Made by a program: the position numbers and the translations under genes. A DNA stretch of 64,000 nt from positions 62,001 to 126,000 of the forward strand of contig NZ_JAJQQS010000003.1 in NCBI RefSeq assembly GCF_021228125.1, read 5' to 3'. This DNA comes from Streptomyces albireticuli (GTDB lineage: Bacteria; Actinomycetota; Actinomycetes; Streptomycetales; Streptomycetaceae). A model generated the notes under the pieces. It saw only the letters and a list, made by a program, of their open reading frames with translations. It did not search any database and was not told the DNA's origin. This document shows, piece by piece, positions 25,729 through 33,946 of this stretch (positions within the stretch are counted from its first letter, which is position 1; every line of letters starts with the position of its first letter).

Positions 25729-26739
25729 GTGGCAAGGCTTCGGACAGGCGTACGCGCGGTGAGCGCCGTGCTGGCAGCGGTGCTCGGCGCCTCCTTGGCG
25801 GGGTGCAGCGCTACGGGCGGCAAGCGGGCGGAGGAGCGGGCCGCCAAGGCGGCCCAGGGCCGGGCCGCGGTGGACACGCCCCGCTGGACCTTCGCGATGG
25901 TCACCCACTCGGGCGATGGCGACACCTTCTGGGACATCGTCCAGAGCGGTGCCAAGCAGGCGGCCGCCAAGGACAACATCAAGTTCCTCTACGCCCATGA
26001 CGTGGAGGGCAACAAGCAGGCCCAGAACGTCCAGGCCATGATCGACCAGAAGGTCGACGGCCTGATCGTCACCCTCGCCAAGCCCGACGCCATGAAGGAC
26101 GTCATCGCGAAGGCGAAGAAGGCCGGCATCCCGGTGATCACCGTGAACTCGGGCTCCGAGAAGTCCAAGGAGTTCGGCGCGCTCACCCACATCGGCCAGG
26201 ACGAGGTGATCGCGGGCGAGGCCGTCGGCGAGCAGCTCAACGAGCGCGGCCGGAAGAAGGCCGTCTGCGTCCTGCACGAGCAGGGCAACGTCGGTCACGA
26301 GCAGCGCTGCGAGGGCGTGAAGAAGTCCTTCAAGGGCGAGCTCCAGAACCTGTACGTCGAGGGCACCAACATGCCCAACGTGCAGTCCTCCATCGAGGCG
26401 AAGCTCCAGTCCGACAAGGACATCGACGCCGTCGTCACCCTCGGCGCCCCCTTCGCGCCGACCGCCGTGAAGGCCGCCGAGCAGGCCGGCAGTAAGGCCG
26501 AGGTCGACACCTTCGACCTCAACGCCAAGGTCGCCGAGGCTCTCCAGTCCGGCAAGCTCGGCTTCGCCGTCGACCAGGACCCGTACCTCCAGGGCTACGA
26601 GGCCGTCGACCTGCTGTGGCTCTACCGCTACAACCGCGACATGCTCGGCGGCGGCCGCCCGGTGCTGACCGGCCCGCAGATCGTCACCAAGGACGACGCC
26701 AAGGTCCTGGCCGACTTCACCAAGCGGGGTACGCGATGA
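25729..26739 (+). CDS. Sugar ABC transporter substrate-binding lipoprotein
   Basis: 336-residue periplasmic-binding-protein-I family lipoprotein. The signal peptide ends in a lipobox (SLAGC, Cys at about 26). The domain includes WTFAMVTHSGDGDTFWDIVQSGAKQAA, VEGNKQAQNVQAMIDQKVDGLIVTLAKPDAM, KKAGIPVITVNSG and DTFDLNAKVAEALQSGKLGFAVDQDPYLQGYEAV, as in ribose/xylose/allose binding proteins. The GTG start is preceded by GAAGGG. Its stop overlaps the permease ATG (ATGA). The sugar is unknown; relatives in Streptomyces are assigned to pentoses or cyclitols. Confidence 0.93.
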   Translation: MARLRTGVRAVSAVLAAVLGASLAGCSATGGKRAEERAAKAAQGRAAVDTPRWTFAMVTHSGDGDTFWDIVQSGAKQAAAKDNIKFLYAHDVEGNKQAQNVQAMIDQKVDGLIVTLAKPDAMKDVIAKAKKAGIPVITVNSGSEKSKEFGALTHIGQDEVIAGEAVGEQLNERGRKKAVCVLHEQGNVGHEQRCEGVKKSFKGELQNLYVEGTNMPNVQSSIEAKLQSDKDIDAVVTLGAPFAPTAVKAAEQAGSKAEVDTFDLNAKVAEALQSGKLGFAVDQDPYLQGYEAVDLLWLYRYNRDMLGGGRPVLTGPQIVTKDDAKVLADFTKRGTR

Positions 26740-27788
26740 GCGCGCCCGCCACCGCACCCGCCCGGGACGCGGCCGACGAGCGGCTGGCACACCGCTCGCA
26801 CCTGCGCCGGCTGCTCGGCCGCCCGGAGCTCGGCGCGGTCGTCGGCGCCGTGGCCGTCTTCGTCTTCTTCTCGACCGTCGCCGACAGCTTCCTCCAGGCG
26901 TCCAGTCTGTCGACGGTGCTCTACGCCTCCTCGACCATCGGCATCATGGCCGTCCCGGTGGCGCTGCTGATGATCGGCGGCGAGTTCGACCTGTCGGCCG
27001 GTGTGATGGTGACCAGCGCCGCGCTGGTCTCCTCGATGTTCAGCTACCAGATGACGGCCAACGTCTGGGTAGGCGCCGGTGTCTCGCTGCTCACCATGCT
27101 GGCCATCGGCTTCTTCAACGGCTTCGTGCTCACCCGCACCAAGCTCCCCAGCTTCATCATCACGCTGGCCACGTTCCTGATGCTGACCGGCCTTAACCTG
27201 GGCTTCACCAAGCTCATCAGCGGCACGGTCTCCACCAAGACCATCGGTGACATGGAGGGCTTCGAGTCCGCCCGCGCGGTCTTCGCCTCCCACCTGACGA
27301 TCGGCGGCGTCGACCTCCAGGTCACCATCCTGTGGTGGCTCGGCCTGGTGGCCCTGGCCACCTGGGTCCTGCTGCGCACCCGTGCCGGTAACTGGATCTT
27401 CGCGGTCGGCGGCAACTCCGACGCGGCCCGCGCCGTGGGCGTCCCCGTCAAGGGCACCAAGATCGGCCTGTATATGGCGGTCGCCTTCTGCGCCTGGGTC
27501 TCCGGACAGCACCTGCTGATGTCCTACGACGTGGTCCAGTCCGGCGAGGGCGTCGGCAACGAGCTCCTCTACATCATCGCGGCCGTCATCGGCGGCTGCC
27601 TGATGACCGGCGGCTACGGCTCGGCCATCGGCTCCGCCGTCGGCGCGTTCATCTTCGGCATGACCAGCAAGGGCATCGTCTACGCCCAGTGGGACCCGGA
27701 CTGGTTCAAGTTCTTCCTGGGTGCGATGCTGCTGCTGGCCACGCTGCTGAACGCGTGGGTCCGCAAGCGGGCGGAGGCGAGCAAGTGA
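26736..27788 (+). CDS. Sugar ABC transporter permease
   Basis: 350-residue RbsC/XylH-type permease with about ten membrane helices. Characteristic stretches are [76 protein letters not shown] (cytoplasmic loop contacting the ATPase) and [37 protein letters not shown]. Overlaps the binding-protein gene by ATGA and the ATPase gene by GTGA. Confidence 0.95.
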   Translation: MSAPATAPARDAADERLAHRSHLRRLLGRPELGAVVGAVAVFVFFSTVADSFLQASSLSTVLYASSTIGIMAVPVALLMIGGEFDLSAGVMVTSAALVSSMFSYQMTANVWVGAGVSLLTMLAIGFFNGFVLTRTKLPSFIITLATFLMLTGLNLGFTKLISGTVSTKTIGDMEGFESARAVFASHLTIGGVDLQVTILWWLGLVALATWVLLRTRAGNWIFAVGGNSDAARAVGVPVKGTKIGLYMAVAFCAWVSGQHLLMSYDVVQSGEGVGNELLYIIAAVIGGCLMTGGYGSAIGSAVGAFIFGMTSKGIVYAQWDPDWFKFFLGAMLLLATLLNAWVRKRAEASK

Positions 27789-28618
27789 GCGACGCACGGA
27801 CCGCACTGGTCGAGCTGACCGACGTCAGCAAGTTCTACGGGAACATCCGCGCCCTCGAAGGGGTCTCCCTGGAGGTCCACGCGGGCGAGATCACCTGTGT
27901 GCTCGGTGACAACGGCGCCGGCAAGTCCACCCTCATCAAGATCATCGCGGGGCTGCACCAGCACGACGCCGGCACCTTCGAGATCGAGGGCGAGGAGACC
28001 CGCCTCGGCTCGCCCCGCGAGGCCCTCGACCGCGGCATCGCCACGGTCTACCAGGACCTCGCGGTCGTCCCGCTGATGCCCGTCTGGCGGAACTTCTTCC
28101 TCGGCTCCGAGCCGACGAAGGGCTTCGGCCCGGTCAAGCGCCTCGACGCCGCGCGGATGCGCGAGATCACCCGCGCGGAGCTGCTCCGCATGGGCATCGA
28201 CCTGCGCGACGTCGACCAGCCCATCGGAACGCTGTCCGGCGGCGAGCGGCAGTGCGTGGCGATCGCCCGCGCCGTCTACTTCGGCGCCAAGGTCCTCGTC
28301 CTCGACGAGCCGACCGCGGCGCTCGGCGTCAAGCAGTCGGGCGTCGTCCTGAAATACGTGGCCGCAGCCCGGGACGCCGGCCTCGGCGTGGTGCTGATCA
28401 CGCACAATCCGCACCACGCCTACCTGGTCGGCGACCGCTTCGTGCTCCTCAAGCGCGGCGGGATGGCCGGCAGCCACGCCAAGTCGGAGATCGCCCTCGA
28501 CGAGCTGACCCGCCAGATGGCCGGCGGCAGCGAACTCGACCAGCTCAGCCACGAGCTGGCGCGGGCGACGGGCCCGGACGTGATCGGCGGCAAACCGGTC
28601 GCGACCGAAGAGGGCTGA
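27785..28618 (+). CDS. Sugar ABC transporter ATP-binding protein
   Basis: 277 residues with one ABC domain. Walker A is GDNGAGKST (about 41-49), the Q-loop YQDLAVVP, the signature LSGGERQ, Walker [12 protein letters not shown] and the H-loop LITHNPHH. Most ribose-type importers use a fused double ATPase of about 500 residues. This single-domain form would act as a homodimer, as in FrcA-like systems. The GTG start overlaps the permease stop. Confidence 0.95.
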   Translation: MSDARTALVELTDVSKFYGNIRALEGVSLEVHAGEITCVLGDNGAGKSTLIKIIAGLHQHDAGTFEIEGEETRLGSPREALDRGIATVYQDLAVVPLMPVWRNFFLGSEPTKGFGPVKRLDAARMREITRAELLRMGIDLRDVDQPIGTLSGGERQCVAIARAVYFGAKVLVLDEPTAALGVKQSGVVLKYVAAARDAGLGVVLITHNPHHAYLVGDRFVLLKRGGMAGSHAKSEIALDELTRQMAGGSELDQLSHELARATGPDVIGGKPVATEEG

Positions 28619-28644
28619 CCACCCTTGTCCCCTTTTTTCTTGAT

Positions 28645-28679
28645 CGCCGGACGGGCTGGATTTTCCAGCCCGTCCGGCG
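28645..28679. terminator. Terminator hairpin built from the intergenic palindrome core
   Basis: Perfect 16-bp stem CGCCGGACGGGCTGGA / TCCAGCCCGTCCGGCG with a TTT loop, 26 bp after the ABC operon. The stem shares CGCCGGACGGGCTG with the central palindrome of the element at 6685-6880, so this looks like the minimal unit of the same repeat family used as a terminator. Confidence 0.8.
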
Positions 28680-28856
28680 TTTGCGCGACCGGGAGCGCAG
28701 GGGAGAGGGCCCTCGCGATGCGGTACCAACCGCGTCCGTGAGGCACAATCGCACCGACCGTAACCATCGAGGGACTCCCTCCAGAGACCACCGCAGGGAC
28801 GACGACACCGTGCGAGCACGCACCCGTACCGCCAGGCCCCACGTAGTGGAGGCGTC

Positions 28857-29975
28857 ATGAGCATGTACCGCGAGCTCCACCGGGGCGCGGCCAGAGCCAC
28901 CGTGCTCCGCACCGTCGGAACCCGCGAGCGCCGCTCGCACCTGACCGCCCCGCGCGTCCCCACCGTCGGCATCGACATCGGCGGCACCAAGGTCATGGCG
29001 GGCGTCGTCGACGCCGACGGCACCATCCTGGAGAAGGTCCGCACCGAGACGCCGGACAAGTCCAAGAGCCCCAAGGTCGTCGAGGACACGATCACGGAGC
29101 TGGTCCTGGACCTCTCCGACCGGCACGACGTGCACGCCGTCGGCATCGGCGCCGCCGGCTGGGTCGACGCCGACCGCAACCGCGTCCTGTTCGCCCCGCA
29201 CCTGTCCTGGCGCAACGAACCCCTGCGCGACCGCCTGGCCGGCCGGCTCGCCGTCCCCGTCATGGTCGACAACGACGCCAACACCGCCGCCTGGGCCGAG
29301 TGGCGCTTCGGTGCCGGCCGGGGCGAGGACCACCTGGTGATGATCACCCTTGGTACCGGCATCGGCGGTGCCATCCTGGAGGACGGCCAGGTCAAGCGGG
29401 GCAAGTACGGTGTCGCCGGCGAGTTCGGCCATATGCAGGTCGTCCCCGGCGGGCACCGCTGCCCGTGCGGCAACCGCGGCTGCTGGGAGCAGTACAGCTC
29501 CGGCAACGCCCTGGTCCGCGAGGCCCGCGAGCTGGCCGCCGCCGAGTCCCCGGTCGCGTACGGCATCATCGACCGCGTCGGCGGCAACATCCCCGAGATC
29601 ACCGGCCCGCTCATCACCGAGCTGGCCCGCTCCGGCGACGCCATGTGCGTGGAACTGCTCCAGGACATCGGCCAGTGGCTCGGCGTCGGCATCGCCAACC
29701 TCGCCGCCGCCCTCGACCCCTCCTGCTTCGTCATCGGCGGTGGCGTCAGCGCCGCCGACGACCTGCTGATCGGCCCCGCCCGGGACGCCTTCCGCCGCCA
29801 CCTCACCGGCCGCGGCTACCGCCCGGAGGCCCGTATCGTCAAGGCACAGCTCGGCCCCGAGGCCGGCATGGTCGGCGCCGCCGACCTGGCCCGGCTCGTC
29901 GCCCGCCGCTTCCGCCGCGCCAACCGCCGGCGGGTGGAGCGCTACGAGCGCTACGCCCGCGCGGGCCGCGGGTGA
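28857..29975 (+). CDS. ROK-family sugar kinase (glucokinase-like)
   Basis: 372-residue ROK kinase. The phosphate-1 motif VGIDIGGTKVMAGVVD is at about 37-52, DNDANTAAWAEW carries the catalytic Asp, LGTGIGGAILEDG is present, and the zinc-binding ROK signature is HRCPCGNRGCWEQYSSG. A 30-residue basic N-terminal extension (ELHRGAARATVLRTVGTRERRSH) precedes the fold and lacks a recognisable helix-turn-helix, so this is a kinase rather than a ROK repressor. GTGGAGG precedes the ATG. Position after the ABC importer suggests it phosphorylates the imported sugar. Confidence 0.92.
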   Translation: MSMYRELHRGAARATVLRTVGTRERRSHLTAPRVPTVGIDIGGTKVMAGVVDADGTILEKVRTETPDKSKSPKVVEDTITELVLDLSDRHDVHAVGIGAAGWVDADRNRVLFAPHLSWRNEPLRDRLAGRLAVPVMVDNDANTAAWAEWRFGAGRGEDHLVMITLGTGIGGAILEDGQVKRGKYGVAGEFGHMQVVPGGHRCPCGNRGCWEQYSSGNALVREARELAAAESPVAYGIIDRVGGNIPEITGPLITELARSGDAMCVELLQDIGQWLGVGIANLAAALDPSCFVIGGGVSAADDLLIGPARDAFRRHLTGRGYRPEARIVKAQLGPEAGMVGAADLARLVARRFRRANRRRVERYERYARAGRG

Positions 29976-29983
29976 CGGTCACC

Positions 29984-30565
29984 ATGGACCACCCCGACCG
30001 CACCGACGCGCCCGGACCGGACGACGGGGGCGAGGACCGGAAGCGGCCGGCCGCCCCGCGCCGGCTCCGCTGGGTCAAGCCGCTCGTCGTCTTCCTGCTC
30101 GTCGCCGTCCCCGCCGGCTATCTCTACATCTCCGCGATGCAGAGCCGGGGCGGCAGCGAGTCCAAGAAGGAGCAGGCCAAGGCCGTCGGCCTGGAGGAGG
30201 GCTGGCCCTCCCGGCTCCAGCGCCGCATCTACGAGGTGTGGATCCCGCCGTACTCCGCGGACGTCGCCACCTACGAGACCAACTCGTGGAAGGCCAGCTC
30301 GCTGTACGTGCAGTTCACCACCACCCGCGACGGCCTGGAGAACTTCCTCGCCAAGTCCGGGCGGAACCTCGGCGACCTGGAGGAGGGCGAGGTCACCATC
30401 GACTCCGAGGAGGCGGCGGAGGTCGGCTGGGACTTCGGTGACGGTCACCACTGGTCGGGCACGGTGCTGGAGCAGGACAAGCCCAAGCCGTCCCTGGAGA
30501 TCACTGTCAACCTGGACAACCCGCAGTACCCGAAGGTCTACCTGGTCTCCACGACCACCCCCTGA
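29984..30565 (+). CDS. Single-pass membrane protein of unknown function
   Basis: 193 residues. A proline- and charge-rich cytosolic start is followed by one helix (VKPLVVFLLVAVPAGYLYISAM, about residues 29-50), then an outside domain of about 140 residues with RRIYEVWIPPYSADVATYETNSWKASSLYVQFTTTRDGLENFLAKSG and a WDFGDGHHWSGTVLE stretch. No family recognised. GGTGA 8 nt before the ATG at 29984 favours that start; a GTG at 29972 overlapping the kinase stop is the alternative. It is likely co-transcribed with the ROK kinase. Confidence 0.8.
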   Translation: MDHPDRTDAPGPDDGGEDRKRPAAPRRLRWVKPLVVFLLVAVPAGYLYISAMQSRGGSESKKEQAKAVGLEEGWPSRLQRRIYEVWIPPYSADVATYETNSWKASSLYVQFTTTRDGLENFLAKSGRNLGDLEEGEVTIDSEEAAEVGWDFGDGHHWSGTVLEQDKPKPSLEITVNLDNPQYPKVYLVSTTTP

Positions 30566-30820
30566 GACCCCGTGGGGCCCCGGGCCGCCGCCAGGACGTG
30601 CCCGTACCCGCCCCCGGCCCCCTCACCAGGCACTACCCGGCGCAGGCCGCGGAGACCGCCCCAGGACGTCCGGACGGATGTTAAAAGATGGATTTGTCCA
30701 CAGGTAGGATCCAGATCTGCGCACGCCGGGGGGACGTCGCGCCGAGCGCCCGGAGGGAAGCCGGGGCCGGCCCGCCGTACGGCACGCGCGCCTGAACGCG
30801 TCAATGGGGTGGGGCGGAAG

Positions 30821-33766
30821 ATGGTCACGGGGGATACCGGGCTGCGGTTCGCGCTGCTCGGCCGGCTGCGCGCGTGGCGCGGCGACACGGAACTGGAGCT
30901 CGGCTCCCCGCAGCAGCAGGCGTTCCTCGCGGTGCTGCTGCTGCGCCAGGAGCGGGCCGCCTCGGTGGCCGACACCGTGGAGGCCCTGTGGGGCCAGAAC
31001 CCGCCGCCCCGAGCCGTGGGGGCCCTGCGGACGTACGCCTCCCGGCTGCGCAAGCTGCTGGAGCCGGAGCGGGCCGCGGGCGAGTCCCCCCGGATCCTGG
31101 TGTCCGTGCCCGACGGCTACGCGCTGCACGTGCCGCGCGAGGCCGTGGACCTCACCCGGTTCGAGGACCACGTCGCCGCGGCGGGCCGGGCCCGGGCGGC
31201 CGGACAGCTCGCGGAGGCCCGCGCCCGGCTGCGCCTCGCGCTGGAGCCCTGGCAGGACGACCCCCTGCCGGGAGTCCCCGGCGCCGCCATGGACGCGCAC
31301 CGCGCCCGGCTCGCCGACCAGCGCCTGACGGCCCTCGAAGCCCGCCTGGAGCTCGACCTTGAACTGGACGGCCCGCGGCCGGTCCTCGCCGAGCTCACCG
31401 GCCTGGCCGCCCACCACCCCCTGCGCGAGCGGCTGCGCGCCCTCCAGGTGCGGGCGCTGCACCGTGACGGCCGGTCCGTCGAAGCGCTCGCCGTCTACGA
31501 GGAGGCCCGCCTGCTGCTGAGCGAGGAGCTCGGGCTCGAACCCGGCCGCGACCTCGCCGAGGCGGGAGACCTGCTCACGGCGCCGGACGCCACCCGCGGC
31601 ACCGGGCTCCCCGAGCCGGCCGCGCCCCCGCTGCCCGCCCAGCTCCCGGGCGACCTCGCCGACTTCACCGGCCGCGCCGCGCTCGTGGCGGACCTGTGCG
31701 CGCTGCTGACGTCCGACCGCCCCGGGGCCGCCGCCACGGTGGCGGTCTCCGGGGCCGGCGGGGTGGGCAAGAGCGCCCTCGCCGTGCACGTCGCGCACCG
31801 GGTGCGGGAGTCCTTCCCGCACGGCCAGCTCTACATGGACCTCCAGGGCGTCGGCGGCCACCCGGCCGACCCGGCCACCGTGCTGGGCTCGTTCCTGCGG
31901 GCCCTGGGCGTGGACGACGCCGCGATACCCGAGAGCCTGGCCGAACGCTCCGCGCTCTTCCGCGCCGGGCTGGACGGCCGCCGCGTGCTCATCCTCCTCG
32001 ACAACGCCCACGGTCCTGAGCAGGTGCGGCCCTTCCTGCCCGGGCCGCCCTCGTGCGCCGTCCTGGTCACCAGCCGCGCCAAGCCCGCGGGGCCGGCGTC
32101 CGCGCGCCTGGTCGACCTCGACGTCATGACCCCGGACGAGGCGCTCGAACTCCTGGGCAAGGTCATGGGCCCGGCCCGCGTCGCCACCGAGCCGGAGGAC
32201 GCCGCCCGGCTGGTGTCGGCCTGCGGCCACCTGCCGCTGGCCGTACGGATCGTGGCGGCCCGGCTGGCCACGCGCCCCGCGTGGCCGCTCGGCGCGCTGT
32301 ACGCCCGGCTCGCCGACGAGCGGCACCGCCTGGCGGAACTGCGCGTCGCCGACCTGACCGTCGAGGCCGCCTTCGCGCTCGGCCACGCCCAGCTCCGGCC
32401 GGCCCAGCAGCGCGCCTTCCGGCTGCTCGCCCTGCCCGACGGCCCGCACGTCTCGTCCGCCGCCGCGGCCGCCGTCCTCGGCCTGCCGGAGCCGGAGGCC
32501 GAGGCGCTGTGCGAGTCCCTGGTCGACGTCAGCCTGCTGGAGTCCCCCACGCCCGGCCGCTACCGCTACCACGACCTGCTGCGTCTCTACGCGCGTGGCC
32601 GCGCGGGCGCGGAGGAGCCCCCGGAGGGGCGGGCCGCCTCCCTGCGCCGCCTGCTGGAGTTCCTGGTGTCCACGGTCCGGGCCTCGTACCCCGGCGCCCT
32701 CGAAAGGGCCGAACGCCTGGGGATGACCGCGACGGTCCCCGGACTGTCGTTCGCCACGGCCGAGGACGCCGGCGCCTGGCTGGCCGAGGAGGCGCCGTGC
32801 CTGTTCGCGGCGGTGCGCCAGGCGGCCCAGGCCCCCGACGGCGCCCTGGCCCCGGCGGCCGACCTGCTGCTCATGACGGAGGAGCTGCTGGAGCGCGGGC
32901 GCCCCGGGCCGGAGTTCGAGCAGGCGGCCGAGGAAGTGGTCGCCGCGGCGCTCCGCCTGGGCGACCGGCGCAGCGCGGGCCGTGCCTACCTGGCCCTCGG
33001 CCACGGCCACTACTACGTGGCCCGCCTCCGCGAACTGGTCGTGGTCTACCGCCAGGCGGTGGCGGCGAGCCGCGCGGCCGGCGACGCGCTCGTCATGGCC
33101 GACGCCCTGGTGCTGCTGGTCCGCTGCCTGCACCACCTGCGCCACCACGACGAGACCCGCGCCCTTCTCACCGAGGCCTTGGCGGTCTTCCGGGAACACT
33201 CCGACCGGCTCGGCGAGGCGAACGCCCTCGGCGCGCGCTGCCGGGTGCGCCAGGCGGCGGGCGAGACGGCCCCGGCGGTCGCGGACGCGGAGGAGGCCCT
33301 GGTGCTCCATCAAGGTCTGGGCAACGGCCGCCGGGTGGGGTTCGCGCTGTACGAACTGGGCGTCGCCCTCGGTGCCGCCGGACGGACCGCCGAGTCCGCC
33401 GCACGCCTCACCGAGGCGCTGTCCTTCTTCGGCGCCCGCCGCAACCGGCTGTGGGAAGGGCTCACCTTCTCCCGGCTCGCGGAGAACCGGCTCGCCACCG
33501 GCCGCGCCGAGGAGGCCGCCCGGCTGGCCCGGACCGCGGTCGCGACGCTGGAGGAGGTCAGGAACGACCGCGGCCGCGCCCACGCCCTGGCCGCGCTCGG
33601 CTCCGCCCTCGGCCGCCTCGGGGACCACGACGGCGCCCGCGCGCACCGGCGCACCGCGCACGAGATCTGCGCCCGCCTGGGCATGCCGGAGGCCGACGAC
33701 CTCCTCGCCCTGCTCGGCGACGGGCCCGGGCCCCGGGACGGTGACCGGCCGGCCCGGGTTCCCTGA
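30821..33766 (+). CDS. AfsR/SARP-type regulator with NB-ARC and TPR domains (copy 1)
   Basis: 981-residue STAND-type regulator. The order is an OmpR-like winged helix (about 8-95, LRFALLGRLRAWRGDTELELGSPQQQAFLAVLLL to YALHV), the bacterial transcriptional activation domain (105-245, ending LLSEELGLEPG), and NB-ARC with P-loop GAGGVGKS at 311-318. Further NB-ARC motifs are RRVLILLDNAHGPEQVRPFLPG and GHLPLAVRIVAARLA. A helical TPR region runs to the end. The ATG at 30821 was chosen because the SARP domain begins at once; an in-frame GTG at 30809 is possible. No TTA codon was seen. It is followed 180 bp later by a paralogue of equal length. Confidence 0.93.
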   Translation: MVTGDTGLRFALLGRLRAWRGDTELELGSPQQQAFLAVLLLRQERAASVADTVEALWGQNPPPRAVGALRTYASRLRKLLEPERAAGESPRILVSVPDGYALHVPREAVDLTRFEDHVAAAGRARAAGQLAEARARLRLALEPWQDDPLPGVPGAAMDAHRARLADQRLTALEARLELDLELDGPRPVLAELTGLAAHHPLRERLRALQVRALHRDGRSVEALAVYEEARLLLSEELGLEPGRDLAEAGDLLTAPDATRGTGLPEPAAPPLPAQLPGDLADFTGRAALVADLCALLTSDRPGAAATVAVSGAGGVGKSALAVHVAHRVRESFPHGQLYMDLQGVGGHPADPATVLGSFLRALGVDDAAIPESLAERSALFRAGLDGRRVLILLDNAHGPEQVRPFLPGPPSCAVLVTSRAKPAGPASARLVDLDVMTPDEALELLGKVMGPARVATEPEDAARLVSACGHLPLAVRIVAARLATRPAWPLGALYARLADERHRLAELRVADLTVEAAFALGHAQLRPAQQRAFRLLALPDGPHVSSAAAAAVLGLPEPEAEALCESLVDVSLLESPTPGRYRYHDLLRLYARGRAGAEEPPEGRAASLRRLLEFLVSTVRASYPGALERAERLGMTATVPGLSFATAEDAGAWLAEEAPCLFAAVRQAAQAPDGALAPAADLLLMTEELLERGRPGPEFEQAAEEVVAAALRLGDRRSAGRAYLALGHGHYYVARLRELVVVYRQAVAASRAAGDALVMADALVLLVRCLHHLRHHDETRALLTEALAVFREHSDRLGEANALGARCRVRQAAGETAPAVADAEEALVLHQGLGNGRRVGFALYELGVALGAAGRTAESAARLTEALSFFGARRNRLWEGLTFSRLAENRLATGRAEEAARLARTAVATLEEVRNDRGRAHALAALGSALGRLGDHDGARAHRRTAHEICARLGMPEADDLLALLGDGPGPRDGDRPARVP

Positions 33767-33946
33767 CGCGAGCGGTCCGCTTTCCTCGTGTAGCGAACTC
33801 GCCATGAAGGAACCGGTGTTGCGGGCGATCCGTCTTCCTGTGGCCTTCCGTCAAAAGGCCCCGTGGCAGAACGGCCGTCGCATCCGAACGGCCCGCACGC
33901 TCCCGGCCCCCACGCCCCAGGCCCTCACGTCATCCGGAGACCTCCC

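Noticed and set aside
30623..33805. 1060-codon minus-strand frame opposite the first SARP gene
   Set aside because: Antisense shadow: low-complexity and no ribosome site, while the plus strand has a full domain set.
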